NCBI RefSeq assembly: GCF_001887595.1
Contig: NZ_CP017480.1
Span: 2,942,001 to 3,006,000 of the forward strand
Reading direction: 5' to 3'
Length of the DNA: 64,000 nucleotides
Origin: Luteibacter rhizovicinus DSM 16549
GTDB taxonomy: Bacteria > Pseudomonadota > Gammaproteobacteria > Xanthomonadales > Rhodanobacteraceae
Shown here: piece after piece, positions 9,329-19,461 of the stretch
Numbering within the stretch: the first letter of the stretch is position 1
Layout of the letters: every line of letters starts with the position of its first letter
Notes under the pieces: generated by a model
What the model was told of the DNA's origin: nothing
What the model saw: only the letters and a program-made list of their open reading frames with translations
The model's database searches: none
Position numbers and translations under genes: made by a program

Positions 9329-10711
9329 ATGACCGATCCACGCCTGTCCGAACTTGCCCGCCTGCTGCCCGAGCTCAAGCTGTCCACCGACCCGGGCGAT
9401 CTCGAGCATCACGGTCGCGACTGGACACGGCGATGGACCCCCGCGCCCCTCGCGATCACTTATCCGGCCTCGATCGAGGAGGTTCAGGGCATCGTTCGCT
9501 GGGCGAACGGGGTGGGCGTGGGGGTGGTTCCCTCCGGTGGACGCACCGGTCTGTCCGGCGGCGCCGTCGCGGCGCATGGTGAGATCGTGGTCAGCCTGGA
9601 CCGGATGAATCGCGTTCTCGACTTCGACCCCATCGACCGCATCCTCACCGTGCAGCCGGGGATCGCCCTCGAGGCCGTTCACAACGTGGCCCGCGAGCGT
9701 GGCCTGCTTTATCCCGTGGATTTCGCCGCGCGTGGCTCCTGCCAGATCGGCGGCAACATCGCGACGAATGCCGGGGGTATCCGCGTCATCCGCTATGGGA
9801 ATACGCGTCAGTGGATCGCCGGGCTCAAGGTGGTGACCGGGACGGGCGAACTGCTCGACCTCAACCGCGGCCTGGTAAAGAACGCGTCCGGCTACGACTT
9901 GCGTCACCTGGTGATCGGTTCGGAAGGCACCCTCGGCATCGTGGTCGAGGCCAGCCTGAACCTGACCTCGCCCCCGCCGCCGTCCCAGGTCATGTTGCTC
10001 GCCGTGCCCGCGATGGACAGTTTGATGCGCGTGTTCGCGGAAGCGCGGCATCGCCTGACACTGAGCGCTTTCGAATTCTTCACCGATCGTGCCTTGCATC
10101 ACGTCCTGGCGCACGGTGCGCAGCGACCGTTCGAAGAGACCCATCCGTTCTATGTGGTCACCGAGTTCGACGCCGCGGACGAGAAGGCCGAGGCAGCGGC
10201 CCTCTCCTTCTTCGAACTCTGCCTCAACGAAGGCTGGGTCGTGGATGGCGCGATCAGTTCGAGCGAGGCGCAGGCCGCTGCGCTCTGGCGCCTGCGCGAG
10301 GGCATCACCGAAAGCCTTGCGCCGCACAAGCCCTATAAAAATGATGTTTCGGTGCGGATTTCCGCGGTGCCAGCCTTCATGGCTGAGATGCAGGAGTTGC
10401 TCTCGGCGGAGTACCCGCATTTCGACGTGGTCTGGTTCGGCCATATCGGTGACGGCAACCTGCATATCAACGTACTCAAGCCGGCCGATCTCGACAACGC
10501 CGTGTTCGTCGAGCAGTGCGAGCACGTGACCTCACTGCTGGTCGACACGCTGCACCGGCATGGCGGCAGCATCTCGGCCGAGCACGGCATCGGGCTGGTC
10601 AAGAAGCCCTGGCTGAGCAGCGTCCGCAGCGAGGCGGAGATCGCGCTGATGCGTGGGATCAAGGCCGTCTGGGACCCGAACGGCATCATGAATCCCGGCA
10701 AGCTCCTGTAG
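9329..10711 (+). CDS. FAD-binding 2-hydroxyacid dehydrogenase, D-2-hydroxyglutarate type
   Basis: 460 residues starting MTDPRLSELARLLPELK. The N-terminal FAD-binding_4 domain (about 40-215) shows PSGGRTGLSGGAV and IGGNIATNAGG for FAD phosphates. The C-terminal FAD-oxidase domain (about 215-455) has the metal and substrate motif HIGDGNLHIN and SAEHGIGLVKKPWL. The family covers D-lactate, glycolate (GlcD) and D-2-hydroxyglutarate dehydrogenases. The divergent serA favours D-2-hydroxyglutarate, because such an enzyme re-oxidises the D-2-hydroxyglutarate that SerA makes. The starts of the two genes are 123 bp apart and may share control. Exact substrate is an inference. Confidence 0.88.
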   Translation: MTDPRLSELARLLPELKLSTDPGDLEHHGRDWTRRWTPAPLAITYPASIEEVQGIVRWANGVGVGVVPSGGRTGLSGGAVAAHGEIVVSLDRMNRVLDFDPIDRILTVQPGIALEAVHNVARERGLLYPVDFAARGSCQIGGNIATNAGGIRVIRYGNTRQWIAGLKVVTGTGELLDLNRGLVKNASGYDLRHLVIGSEGTLGIVVEASLNLTSPPPPSQVMLLAVPAMDSLMRVFAEARHRLTLSAFEFFTDRALHHVLAHGAQRPFEETHPFYVVTEFDAADEKAEAAALSFFELCLNEGWVVDGAISSSEAQAAALWRLREGITESLAPHKPYKNDVSVRISAVPAFMAEMQELLSAEYPHFDVVWFGHIGDGNLHINVLKPADLDNAVFVEQCEHVTSLLVDTLHRHGGSISAEHGIGLVKKPWLSSVRSEAEIALMRGIKAVWDPNGIMNPGKLL

Positions 10712-10738
10712 GAACTCCCACAGGGGTGTGGCGTCTGA

Positions 10739-11746
<1,008 letters not shown>

Positions 11747-11750
11747 GGCA

Positions 11751-11833
11751 TCGCCGATAAATCGGCTCCCACAAAGAGCAACGGCCTTGTTGCGGCAGGG
11801 CGGCTGTTTGTGGGAGCCGATTCATCGGCGATA
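11751..11833. repeat. Pair of inverted REP-like palindromes
   Basis: TCGCCGATAAATCGGCTCCCACA at 11751-11773 faces TGTGGGAGCCGATTCATCGGCGAT at 11809-11832. The two copies can form a long stem in RNA between the convergent pip and nuclease genes, where a terminator would be expected. Confidence 0.88.
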
Positions 11834-11866
11834 GATGCCCGGCCGAAGCCGGGCATCAGGGTTACA

Positions 11867-14602
11867 TCAGAACAACCCCAGCGGCAGGGTCAGCATATCC
11901 ACCACGAAACCGTCGTGGTCGGACGAACCCATCGCCTTCTTCGCATCCGTCGCCGAGGCTGAATCATCCAGCGTCTGCACCGGCGCATCGAGGTTGCCGC
12001 GACCGTACTGCATCTTCAGGAACAGGCCGCGTGCCACGGTATTCAGCAGGGCGTTGTCGAGCACCTGATGCGTCGGCACCTGACGCGGGGCCTGGCCCTG
12101 GATGTTGCCGAAGTTCTCGGTGAACAGGAACGAATAGCGATCCTGCTCCGGTACCGAATCCACGGCGTTCCACAGCGTAGGCTTGACCAGGTTCTTGCCC
12201 AGCTTCAGCAGGTTCTGGCTGTCGTCGTAACGGCCGGCGATCAGGCCGACCACGTCGGTGAAGCCATCGCTGAACTGGTAAGAGTTGAAATCGCCCACCA
12301 CGAGCAGCGGCGTGAGCAGATTCTTCCGGTCGGTCTGGATCGCCTGCACCTGGGTGGCCAGCGACTTGGCCTGGAGGAAACGCTTCTCGCGGTCGCGATC
12401 GGCGGCGTCGCCGGTCTTGTCCACGTTCTGGCGCGCCTTCGGGTGCACGGCGATGACATTGACGCGCATGCGGCCAAGGATCGACGGCACGTCGGCCGTA
12501 AGCAGGAGCGGCGGGTGGTCGTGGAGGAACGAGACGGAACCCTCGTCGTCCCAGGTTTCATCCGCACCCAACTGACGTACATCGAGCACGCGCACCCGGT
12601 CCGTACGGACGAGGAAGCCGACGTTGATGCCGCTCGGATCGTGACCCGGCTGGAGGATGGCTTCGTACTGCGCCGGGTAGTCGTCACCCAACTGCTTGGC
12701 CAGGCCTTGCAGCACGGCCAGGCTCTTCACCTCCTCGACCGAGAGGATGTCCGGCAGTTTGAGCACGCTACCGACGTATGCCGACAACCGCTGCGTCTTC
12801 AGCTTGACCTGATCCGGCGTGGGTTCGGTGGTGTCGCCGCTGCAGGTGAAGACCGTATTGAAGTCCGAATCGCAGAAACGCTCCATGTTGAACGCACCCA
12901 CGCGCACCGCGTAGAACGGACGCGAGTCCACGGCTCGCGGCAAGGTGGCAGCCTTCTTGATCGTGATCTTCGTCGGGATGAACGTGTACATGCCGAACGC
13001 GTAGGACATCACACCTTCGGCCTTGAAGGTCGTGCCCGCGTTGAACGGCGTGTTCGCGGGCACGGCGCCGAAGTCGGCCGTGTTCATCTTGAACACTTCG
13101 GGATTGCCCGACCAGTTCGGCAGGTTCACGCCATCGGGTACCGGCACGGTGTAACGCACGCCGGGCTTGCGCAGCGAGCGTGTACCGTTCGCGGTGATGT
13201 ACACCTCGGCGAAGGGCTCGTTGCTGAAACGCAAGTTGCCGGTGGTAATCATGCCGTTGTCGATGCTGACGCGCATGCCGACGTAGCACTGGTAGTTCGT
13301 CGCACCGCAGGAGAGCGCGTTCGGGTCCAGCGACGGCGTGCTGTTGCCGAAGACCACGGCCTTCGGCAGCATGGCGCCGTGCATGCTCGTCGTGATCGTT
13401 GCGTTCTTCAGTTCGGGCAGGTTGAAGTAGTTGTCGACCGTGGCTTCGACATCGACCACGTCGCCGGATTTCACCGTCGGTGCGGTGCTCGTGAACACGT
13501 AGATGCCGTTCGAGGTGAGCGGGTCGGCATCGGCGCGAGCATCCGGCGTCTGGATGGTGAAGCCGGCGGGACCGACCGCCGTGACGATGTTCCCGTGCGT
13601 GGCCACGCGCTTGCCGACCAGCGGCGAGACCTGGCCCGTGCCGGTGACCTGCCAGATTTCGGCGGCAACGGGGATCTCGTTGAGGATCGCGCCGACCGCC
13701 GTACTCTTGGCGAGGGTGACGTTACCGGTGGCATCGCTCAGGTTGACGCGGAATGCCTTGTCGGGACCGGCAGCCTTGGCGCCGTGCACGGTGACGTTGA
13801 GCGTACTGCTGTTGCCGCCGGCCGGAATGGTCAGCGTGGTGTCGACCGCGTCGTAGTCGCCCGCGGCGACCGTGGCCGTGTCGTCCGCGGTGGTGGCATG
13901 CACGGTCACGTCAGTGGTGACGGGCTGGCTGAGCGTCACGGTGAACAGCATCGAGACGTCGTCGCCGTTACGCAGGCTGACGGTCGCATCGGCAATGGAC
14001 AGGCTCGGGCCCTGTGCAACGCAGGGCGAGGTGCTCGCACGCGGTGCCGTCGGTGCCACCTTGACCCAGTCGGCCGAGTTGTCGCCGCTGGACTGCGGGA
14101 AGCCGGCAGCGTTCGTCTTGCGGCCGTAGCCCTGGTCGGCGTTGGTGCTGCCGAGGGTGGTGAGCGGCGTGCCCAGCTTGTAGGCCGAACCGGTGCTCAG
14201 GCCGACCTGGTCGATGACGGTGCCGGAGCTATTGAGCAGGGCGAGGCCGCCGTCATCGGTGACGCCGGTGCTGTACTTCAGGTCGGGCGTGACGCTTCCG
14301 GAGTACCCGGAGGCCGCCGTGTTCGCCAGCAGGAGGAAGCAACCGGGTGCGACCGAGGTTCCTGCCGGAAACGTGAAGCGCGTACCGGTCGTCCCGGCCG
14401 AATTGGAGGCGTTGAGTTTGTAGCCGGAAACGTCCAGTGCGGCCGTGCCGGTGTTCTGTACTTCGACGAATTCGTCGTTACCGCCAGCCGGTCCGCGAAC
14501 GCGGAACTGGGTGAGCGTGAGGTCCGCGGCCTGCAGCGGAAGAACGGCCATGAGGCCTGCCAGCGCCGCCCATGTGGCGCGCTGTTTCGTGGTCAAACGC
14601 AT
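11867..14602 (-). CDS. Secreted ExeM/NucH-type endonuclease
   Basis: 911 residues with a Sec signal peptide (about residues 1-25, ending LPLQAA). GAGGGG lies 9 bases before ATG 14602, which sets the start. An N-terminal lamin-tail domain (about 26-150, FVEVQNTGTAALDVSGYKLN) is followed by a Calx-beta-like domain (about 195-310) and a central OB-like segment (DVVDVEATVDNYFNLPELK, about 400). The C-terminal half is an endonuclease/exonuclease/phosphatase domain (about 580-900) with ILSVEEV, VVGDFNSY and SSDHDGFVVD motifs carrying the metal-binding and catalytic residues. ExeM-type enzymes cut extracellular DNA, for nutrition or biofilm release. No membrane anchor is visible at the C-terminus, so release to the medium is likely. 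Confidence 0.9.
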   Translation of the reverse strand: MRLTTKQRATWAALAGLMAVLPLQAADLTLTQFRVRGPAGGNDEFVEVQNTGTAALDVSGYKLNASNSAGTTGTRFTFPAGTSVAPGCFLLLANTAASGYSGSVTPDLKYSTGVTDDGGLALLNSSGTVIDQVGLSTGSAYKLGTPLTTLGSTNADQGYGRKTNAAGFPQSSGDNSADWVKVAPTAPRASTSPCVAQGPSLSIADATVSLRNGDDVSMLFTVTLSQPVTTDVTVHATTADDTATVAAGDYDAVDTTLTIPAGGNSSTLNVTVHGAKAAGPDKAFRVNLSDATGNVTLAKSTAVGAILNEIPVAAEIWQVTGTGQVSPLVGKRVATHGNIVTAVGPAGFTIQTPDARADADPLTSNGIYVFTSTAPTVKSGDVVDVEATVDNYFNLPELKNATITTSMHGAMLPKAVVFGNSTPSLDPNALSCGATNYQCYVGMRVSIDNGMITTGNLRFSNEPFAEVYITANGTRSLRKPGVRYTVPVPDGVNLPNWSGNPEVFKMNTADFGAVPANTPFNAGTTFKAEGVMSYAFGMYTFIPTKITIKKAATLPRAVDSRPFYAVRVGAFNMERFCDSDFNTVFTCSGDTTEPTPDQVKLKTQRLSAYVGSVLKLPDILSVEEVKSLAVLQGLAKQLGDDYPAQYEAILQPGHDPSGINVGFLVRTDRVRVLDVRQLGADETWDDEGSVSFLHDHPPLLLTADVPSILGRMRVNVIAVHPKARQNVDKTGDAADRDREKRFLQAKSLATQVQAIQTDRKNLLTPLLVVGDFNSYQFSDGFTDVVGLIAGRYDDSQNLLKLGKNLVKPTLWNAVDSVPEQDRYSFLFTENFGNIQGQAPRQVPTHQVLDNALLNTVARGLFLKMQYGRGNLDAPVQTLDDSASATDAKKAMGSSDHDGFVVDMLTLPLGLF

Positions 14603-14739
14603 TCGAATATCCCCTCGAGTCGTTGAGTTGTATGCGACCCGAAGCACCGCGCAATCCCATGCGTGGCGTTCCCCCTGTCGGATCCGCCGGCGAAGTGTGC
14701 CGCGAATTTATGACAGGGGGATGTGACACAGCCGACGAC

Positions 14740-15378
14740 TCAGGAAGGTTTTTGCTTGGTCCCGAAGATCTTGTCGCCGGCATCGCCCAGGCCGGGGAGG
14801 ATGTAACCGAGTTCGTTCAGATGATCGTCGATGGAGGCGACGTAGATCTCGATATCCGGATGCGCCGCTTCGATGCGCTTGAGGCCTTCGGGGGCGGCGA
14901 CCAGGAACAGGCCCTTGATCTTCTTCGCGCCGGCTGCCTTGAGCATGTCGACGGTCGCCACCAGGGTGCCGGCGGTGGCGAGCATGGGGTCGACGATGAT
15001 CGCGGTGCGCTCGTCCATGCCGCCGCTGAGCTTCTCGTAATAGGTGACCGGCTCGAGCGTTTCTTCGTCGCGCTGCAGGCCGACGACGCTGACCTTCGCG
15101 GCGGGAATCATTTCCAGCACGCCGCTGAGCATGCCCAGACCTGCACGCAGAATCGGCACGATGGTGACCTTCTTGCCCTTGATGTGCGTGACCTCGACCG
15201 GGCCGGCCCAGCCATCGATCATCTTGCACTCGGTTTCCATGTCGGCCGTGGCTTCGTAGGTGAGCAGGGCGGCGACTTCCGAAGCGAGTTCGCGGAACTC
15301 CTTCGTGCTTATGCCCGCACGGCGCATGAGGCCAAGCTTGTGCTGGATGAGGGGGTGACGGACTTCGACGATTTTCAT
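14740..15378 (-). CDS. upp: Uracil phosphoribosyltransferase
   Basis: 212 residues from the ATG giving [20 protein letters not shown], the E. coli Upp N-terminus; a GTG two codons upstream is also possible. The PRPP-binding loop ([18 protein letters not shown]) and the uracil-binding C-terminal stretch ([17 protein letters not shown]) are intact. It salvages uracil to UMP with PRPP in the cytoplasm. The gene stands alone between the nuclease and a PsiF-like gene. Confidence 0.97.
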   Translation of the reverse strand: MKIVEVRHPLIQHKLGLMRRAGISTKEFRELASEVAALLTYEATADMETECKMIDGWAGPVEVTHIKGKKVTIVPILRAGLGMLSGVLEMIPAAKVSVVGLQRDEETLEPVTYYEKLSGGMDERTAIIVDPMLATAGTLVATVDMLKAAGAKKIKGLFLVAAPEGLKRIEAAHPDIEIYVASIDDHLNELGYILPGLGDAGDKIFGTKQKPS

Positions 15379-15429
15379 GGGCACACAGTCGATGGCAGGA
15401 ATGCCGCGATTGTCGCATTGCGCAGCTAA

Positions 15430-15513
15430 TGTAGGAGCCGATTCATCGGCGATCGGGTGCTAGCGACACCCGTGCCCGCTGCCGCGGGATCGCCGATGAA
15501 TCGGCTCCTACAT
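15430..15513. repeat. Perfect inverted pair of REP-like elements
   Basis: A 25-base arm (starting TGTAGGAGCCGATTCATC) at about 15430-15454 is repeated as its exact reverse complement at about 15488-15512, with about 33 bases between. The arms could form a very stable hairpin upstream of upp on the minus strand. Confidence 0.9.
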
Positions 15514-15529
15514 GGTCTCTACAGGCCGC

Positions 15530-15853
15530 TCAGCCCTTCAGGCAGGTGCTCATGAAGGTCTTGCGCTCGTCGCCCTTGAGGCTCTTGGCCGAGGCGTCCT
15601 TGTTGCAGGAGGTCATCTTCTGCTGCTGGGTCTGCTTGGCGGGCGCGGCGGCCGGCGTTTCGCCCTTGAGGCAGCTGCTCATGAAGGTCTTGCGTTCATC
15701 GCCCTTCTTGCCGGTCGCCTGCGTATTGCATGTCGACATGCGCTGCTGTTGCGGCGTCAGCTCTTTCTTGGCCGCCGCCTGAGGGGCAGCCATCGCACTG
15801 GCGGAAAAAACGAGCAGGGAAGCAACGGCGAGGGCACGAAGCTGCATACACAT
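15530..15853 (-). CDS. PsiF-repeat periplasmic protein
   Basis: 107 residues with a signal peptide (about 1-24, ending SAMAA) and two copies of the PsiF repeat: LTPQQQRMSTCNTQATGKKG...RKTFMSSCLKG and QQKMTSCNKDASAKSLKG...RKTFMSTCLKG. Each repeat holds two cysteines that probably pair in the periplasm. In E. coli psiF is induced by phosphate starvation, but the function of the family is not known. No Pho box was recognised in front. Confidence 0.9.
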   Translation of the reverse strand: MCMQLRALAVASLLVFSASAMAAPQAAAKKELTPQQQRMSTCNTQATGKKGDERKTFMSSCLKGETPAAAPAKQTQQQKMTSCNKDASAKSLKGDERKTFMSTCLKG

Positions 15854-15908
15854 GGCAAACCCCTACGTGACGCCGGGCGAATCCGGCGTCGCTGAGCTTA
15901 CCGCTGTC

Positions 15909-16028
15909 TGTGGGAGCCGGCTATGCCGGCGATGTCGGCGATGGGGTTTTCTACTTCACCGCTTCGTTGGCTTTTCGCCGCTGAAGCGGCTCCCACATGT
16001 CCTCATTCGCCGATGAATCGGCTCCTGC
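15909..16028. repeat. Three REP-like elements
   Basis: One direct copy (15909-15934, a GGCTATGCC variant) and two inverted copies (about 15975-15999, CCGCTGAAGCGG type, and 16007-16027, CCGATGAATCGG type). Three sequence variants side by side show that the elements were not made by one local duplication. Confidence 0.85.
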
Positions 16029-16040
16029 CTTGGGCGGCGC

Positions 16041-17543
16041 TCAGGCTGCCTTGTTCGACGAGGCCGAGCGACGCGGGCCTTCTTTCAGCGCGTGGCGGAT
16101 TTCCTCGATGATCAGGTCCACTTCGGCGCTGGTCACCCGGAAGTGCGGGGTGAAGCGCAGCGAGTTGGCGCCACCGTGGATCACGCCCACGCCGCGCTCG
16201 CGCATGTATTCCTCGGTCGAGCCTTCGCCGTAGCACTTGTAGTCGGCGGCCAGCTCGCAGGAGAACAGCAGGCCGGTGCCCTGGACCTTGGTGATCATGC
16301 CGCCGAGTTCGTTCTTGAGGGCTTCCAGTTTCTGCAGGAATTCCTGGCCCTTGTTGCGGATGTTCGCGCGAACCTCGTCGGTCAGCTCGGCCAGCGTGGC
16401 GACGGCGACGTCGAGGGCGCGCGGGTTCGCGGTCATCGTGTTGCCGTAGATGCCCTTGCGATACAGGCCGGCGACGCGATCGGTGACGGCGAGCACGGAG
16501 AGCGGGTACTGGCCGGCGTTGAGTGCCTTGGAGAAGGTCTCCATGTCCGGCGCGTCCAGCGATTCGAAGCCCGGGTAATCGATGATCGACAGCACACCAT
16601 GCGCACGCAGGCCGGCCTGGATGGAATCGACCAGGAGCAGGGTGCCGTGTTCGCGCGTGAGTTCGCGTGCGGCGGCGTAGAACTCCGGCGTGAGTGCGCG
16701 GCCCGGATCGCCTTCGCCCATCACCGGCTCGAGGAACATCGCCTCGATGAACCAGCCCTGGCGATCGGCTTCGGCGAACGCCGCCTTCAGCGAGGCCACG
16801 TTATACGGCTCGACCGTAATAAGCGTGTCTTCGTTGCGGAAGCTGGCCAGGTGCTGCTGATAGTTGCGGCGCGAGGAGTCGGAGTAGATCGCCGGACGCT
16901 CGGTGCGGCCGTGGAAGGCGCCCTTCACGGCGAGGCGCTTGATGGTGCGGCCGGCGTGACGTGCACCCGGGTCGGTCATCACGCGCGCGTTGACGTCCGC
17001 GATGCGGCCGGCGAGCGTCACCGATTCCGAGCCCGAGTTCAGGCAGAGGAAATGCGTGTAGGGGCTGCCGCCACCCTGGCGACCGAGCTCCTTGTTCAGC
17101 GCCTCGCACAGGCGCAGCTGCGAGACGTTCGCCGTCATGACGTTGGCCATGACCTGCGGGCGCGACATCGCGTCGAGGATGTGCTGCGGGTTGTGGCCGA
17201 AGCCGAGCATGCCGTAGCCGCCGTTGTCGTGGATCACGGCGCCCTTGAGCGTCACCACCCAGGGACCGCGCGCGGCGGCGGGCACGTAGGGGTTAACGCC
17301 ATCGTCCGGATAGAAGTTCACCAGGCCGCACTGCAGATGGTTGATCTGATCGGCCTCGTCCATGCGCAGGAAGTCGCCCATGTCGGTGCGCAGCGCCTGA
17401 TGGTAGGCAGCCGCTTCTTCGATGGCCTGGAGCAGGGAGGGATCGATACCGGCAAAGCGCTCGACCGTGGCGTCTGCCAGGCCCTGCGTGCGCGGCGTAC
17501 CGCCAAAGTCGCGCATATCGCGCAGAAGACCGATGACGTTCAT
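16041..17543 (-). CDS. Class III pyridoxal-phosphate aminotransferase
   Basis: 500 residues, fold-type I PLP enzyme of the acetylornithine/ornithine aminotransferase class. The cofactor region shows LNSGSESVTLAGRIA (phosphate cup), KGAFHGRTERPAIYSD, and the usual DEVQTG motif in the altered form LVDSIQAGLRAHG. The Schiff-base lysine is probably in METFSKALNAGQYPLS. The N-terminal 70 residues are longer than in ArgD. The amino donor and acceptor are unknown, and no pathway genes lie next to it. The gene is divergent from the ABC exporter operon; the 215 bp between them hold the promoters of both. Confidence 0.82.
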   Translation of the reverse strand: MNVIGLLRDMRDFGGTPRTQGLADATVERFAGIDPSLLQAIEEAAAYHQALRTDMGDFLRMDEADQINHLQCGLVNFYPDDGVNPYVPAAARGPWVVTLKGAVIHDNGGYGMLGFGHNPQHILDAMSRPQVMANVMTANVSQLRLCEALNKELGRQGGGSPYTHFLCLNSGSESVTLAGRIADVNARVMTDPGARHAGRTIKRLAVKGAFHGRTERPAIYSDSSRRNYQQHLASFRNEDTLITVEPYNVASLKAAFAEADRQGWFIEAMFLEPVMGEGDPGRALTPEFYAAARELTREHGTLLLVDSIQAGLRAHGVLSIIDYPGFESLDAPDMETFSKALNAGQYPLSVLAVTDRVAGLYRKGIYGNTMTANPRALDVAVATLAELTDEVRANIRNKGQEFLQKLEALKNELGGMITKVQGTGLLFSCELAADYKCYGEGSTEEYMRERGVGVIHGGANSLRFTPHFRVTSAEVDLIIEEIRHALKEGPRRSASSNKAA

Positions 17544-17670
17544 AACCCACTCCTCAACTTCTCGTGACGCGGCACTGTTCGGTCCGATCCCTTAAGACGC
17601 CGCTAAGTGTCTATATGTAAAGGGATTATTCCCTCAGCATATCACGCGCATTTTGGCCGCGTAACCCCCG

Positions 17671-17686
17671 GGTGACGCTTGTCACA
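17671..17686 (+). promoter_or_regulatory. CRP/Clp-type operator
   Basis: GGTGA-CGCTTG-TCACA matches the CRP-family consensus TGTGA-N6-TCACA at 9 of 10 positions. It lies 73 bp before the ABC transporter start and about 128 bp before the divergent aminotransferase gene. In Xanthomonadales the likely reader is Clp. Binding is an inference. Confidence 0.55.
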
Positions 17687-17758
17687 TCCGCACAATGACG
17701 CAAGCGACTGCCGCCAAGGGGTTGCGAAGGAATATGTTGCGTCGCAAGGGAGGACACC

Positions 17759-18679
17759 ATGATCAACGACACCTGCATTGCGCGTCTGGAACAGGTCGGC
17801 AAGCGCTACGGCGCCATCGTCGCACTGGATGGCATCGACCTGGAAATTCACCGCGGCGAGCTGCTCGCGCTGTTGGGGCCCAACGGCGCCGGCAAGAGCA
17901 CCAGTATCGGCCTGCTGCTTGGCCTGCATCGGGCGGACAGCGGCAAAGTCAGCCTGTTCGGCCGCGATCCTCAGGACATCGAGGCGCGTCGGCGCATCGG
18001 GGTGATGCTGCAGTCGGCGGCCTTGCCGCCCACCCTGAAGGTGGGTGAGCTGATCAGTCTCACGGCCAGCTATTACCCGGCGCCACGATCGGTCGCCGAG
18101 TGTGCCGACCTCGCCGGCGTGGCCGATCTCCTCGGCCGTCGTTACGCCGATCTCTCCGGCGGCCAGCAGCGCCGCGTGCAGTTCGCCATGGCGTTGGCGG
18201 GGCGGCCGGAAATCCTCTTCCTCGATGAACCCACGGTAGGCATGGACATCGTCGCCCGGCAGGCGTTGTGGGCGGCGATCCGCAAGGCCGTGGCCGGGGG
18301 ATGCGCCGTGGTTCTCACCACGCATTACCTCGAAGAAGCGGAAGCCCTGGCCGACCGCGTCTGCGTGATCGCCAAGGGTCGCGTCGTCTCCGAAGGCACG
18401 GTCGATGCCCTGCGTGCCCACGTCGCCGTACGTCGTATCCGCTGCGTCACCACCATCGCTGCTGAAACCGTCGCCGCATGGCCGGAGGTCGTCTCGGCCG
18501 AGCTGGTGCAGGGTCGCCTGGCCATCGCGACGGCGGAAGCCGAAACCGTGGCCCGTCGCCTGCTCGATAACGACGCCACCCTCTGTGAGCTCGAAGTGCA
18601 GCGCGCCGGGCTGGCCGAGGCCTTTACCGAGATCACCCGCGACACCGGGGCGACCGCGCTTTCCCAGGAGGCTGCATGA
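17759..18679 (+). CDS. ABC transporter ATP-binding protein
   Basis: 306 residues. Walker A is GPNGAGKST (about residues 40-48), the signature motif LSGGQQRR about 130, Walker B ILFLDEPTVGMD about 150, and the H-loop TTHYLEEAE about 190. The C-terminal 90 residues are the extension seen in ABC-2 exporters (DrrA/NatA type). GGGAGGACACC precedes ATG 17759. The permease gene overlaps the stop codon by four bases. Substrate unknown; the linked DesK-type kinases suggest a membrane-stress or lipid-related efflux role, as in bacitracin- or fatty acid-responsive systems. Confidence 0.93.
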   Translation: MINDTCIARLEQVGKRYGAIVALDGIDLEIHRGELLALLGPNGAGKSTSIGLLLGLHRADSGKVSLFGRDPQDIEARRRIGVMLQSAALPPTLKVGELISLTASYYPAPRSVAECADLAGVADLLGRRYADLSGGQQRRVQFAMALAGRPEILFLDEPTVGMDIVARQALWAAIRKAVAGGCAVVLTTHYLEEAEALADRVCVIAKGRVVSEGTVDALRAHVAVRRIRCVTTIAAETVAAWPEVVSAELVQGRLAIATAEAETVARRLLDNDATLCELEVQRAGLAEAFTEITRDTGATALSQEAA

Positions 18680-19455
18680 ACACCATCGACAGCATCGCCA
18701 CGCCGGTGATGACCACGGGCCGTCTGTTCAATGCCTACGTGCAGGAGGCAAAGTCGGAATGCCTGCGCTACCTGCGCAACCCGGGCTTCCTGCTGCCGAC
18801 CCTGCTGTTTCCCTCGGTGTTCTACCTCATGTTCGGAATCTTCCTTGCGCACTCGAACAGCGCCGATGCGCCGCGTTACCTGCTGGCGTCGTACGGCAGC
18901 TTCGGCGTCATGGCGCCGGGACTGTTCGGCTTCGGCGTCTCGCTGGCTCTCGAACGGGACACCGGTCTGCTTACGCTGAAGCGCGCCATGCCGATGCCGC
19001 CGGGTGCGTATCTCATCGGCAAGATGTGCATGGCCATGCTGGTTGCCGCGGTCATCTCGATCATCCTGCTATGCATGGCCGTGTTCCTGGCCGGCGTATC
19101 GTTGCCGGCGTCCCGGCTCGGCATGTTCTTCGTCCTCGAGATACTCGGCGTGCTGCCTTTCTGTGCCCTCGGCTTGCTCATCGGCACGCTGGTCAAGGGG
19201 CAGGGCGCCCCCGGCGTGGTCAACCTGATCTACCTGCCGATGGCCTTCCTGTCCGGCCTGTGGTTTCCGCTGTCCGTGATGCCGTCCTTCATACAGTCGA
19301 TCGCGCCGCTCTGGCCGGCGTACCACCTGGACCAGATCGCCTTGTCGGTCGTGGGACTCGGCCAGGGGAGCGTGCTGGGTCACGTGCTCGTGCTGGTCGG
19401 CTTCACGGCCGCCTTCCTGCTCATCGCCGCACGCCGCCTGCGTCGCTACGGTTGA
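18676..19455 (+). CDS. ABC-2 type transporter permease
   Basis: 259 residues with six predicted membrane helices (PGFLLPTLLFPSVFYLMFGIF at about 38-58, FGVMAPGLFGFGVSLAL, MAMLVAAVISIILLCMAVF, FFVLEILGVLPFCALGLLIG, NLIYLPMAFLSGLWFPLSVMP and VLVLVGFTAAFLLIAARRL). The fifth contains the SGLWFPLS motif typical of ABC-2 permeases. It joins the ATPase encoded just before it (ATGA overlap) to form an exporter. The sensor kinase gene starts 6 bp after its stop, so the five genes from 17759 to 22411 read as one operon. Confidence 0.92.
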   Translation: MNTIDSIATPVMTTGRLFNAYVQEAKSECLRYLRNPGFLLPTLLFPSVFYLMFGIFLAHSNSADAPRYLLASYGSFGVMAPGLFGFGVSLALERDTGLLTLKRAMPMPPGAYLIGKMCMAMLVAAVISIILLCMAVFLAGVSLPASRLGMFFVLEILGVLPFCALGLLIGTLVKGQGAPGVVNLIYLPMAFLSGLWFPLSVMPSFIQSIAPLWPAYHLDQIALSVVGLGQGSVLGHVLVLVGFTAAFLLIAARRLRRYG

Positions 19456-19461
19456 AGTAGC

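Noticed and set aside
12068..14626. 852-codon ORF antisense to the secreted nuclease
   Set aside because: Fully contained in a gene with strong domain evidence on the other strand; composition rich in His, Arg and Gly without any recognisable motif.
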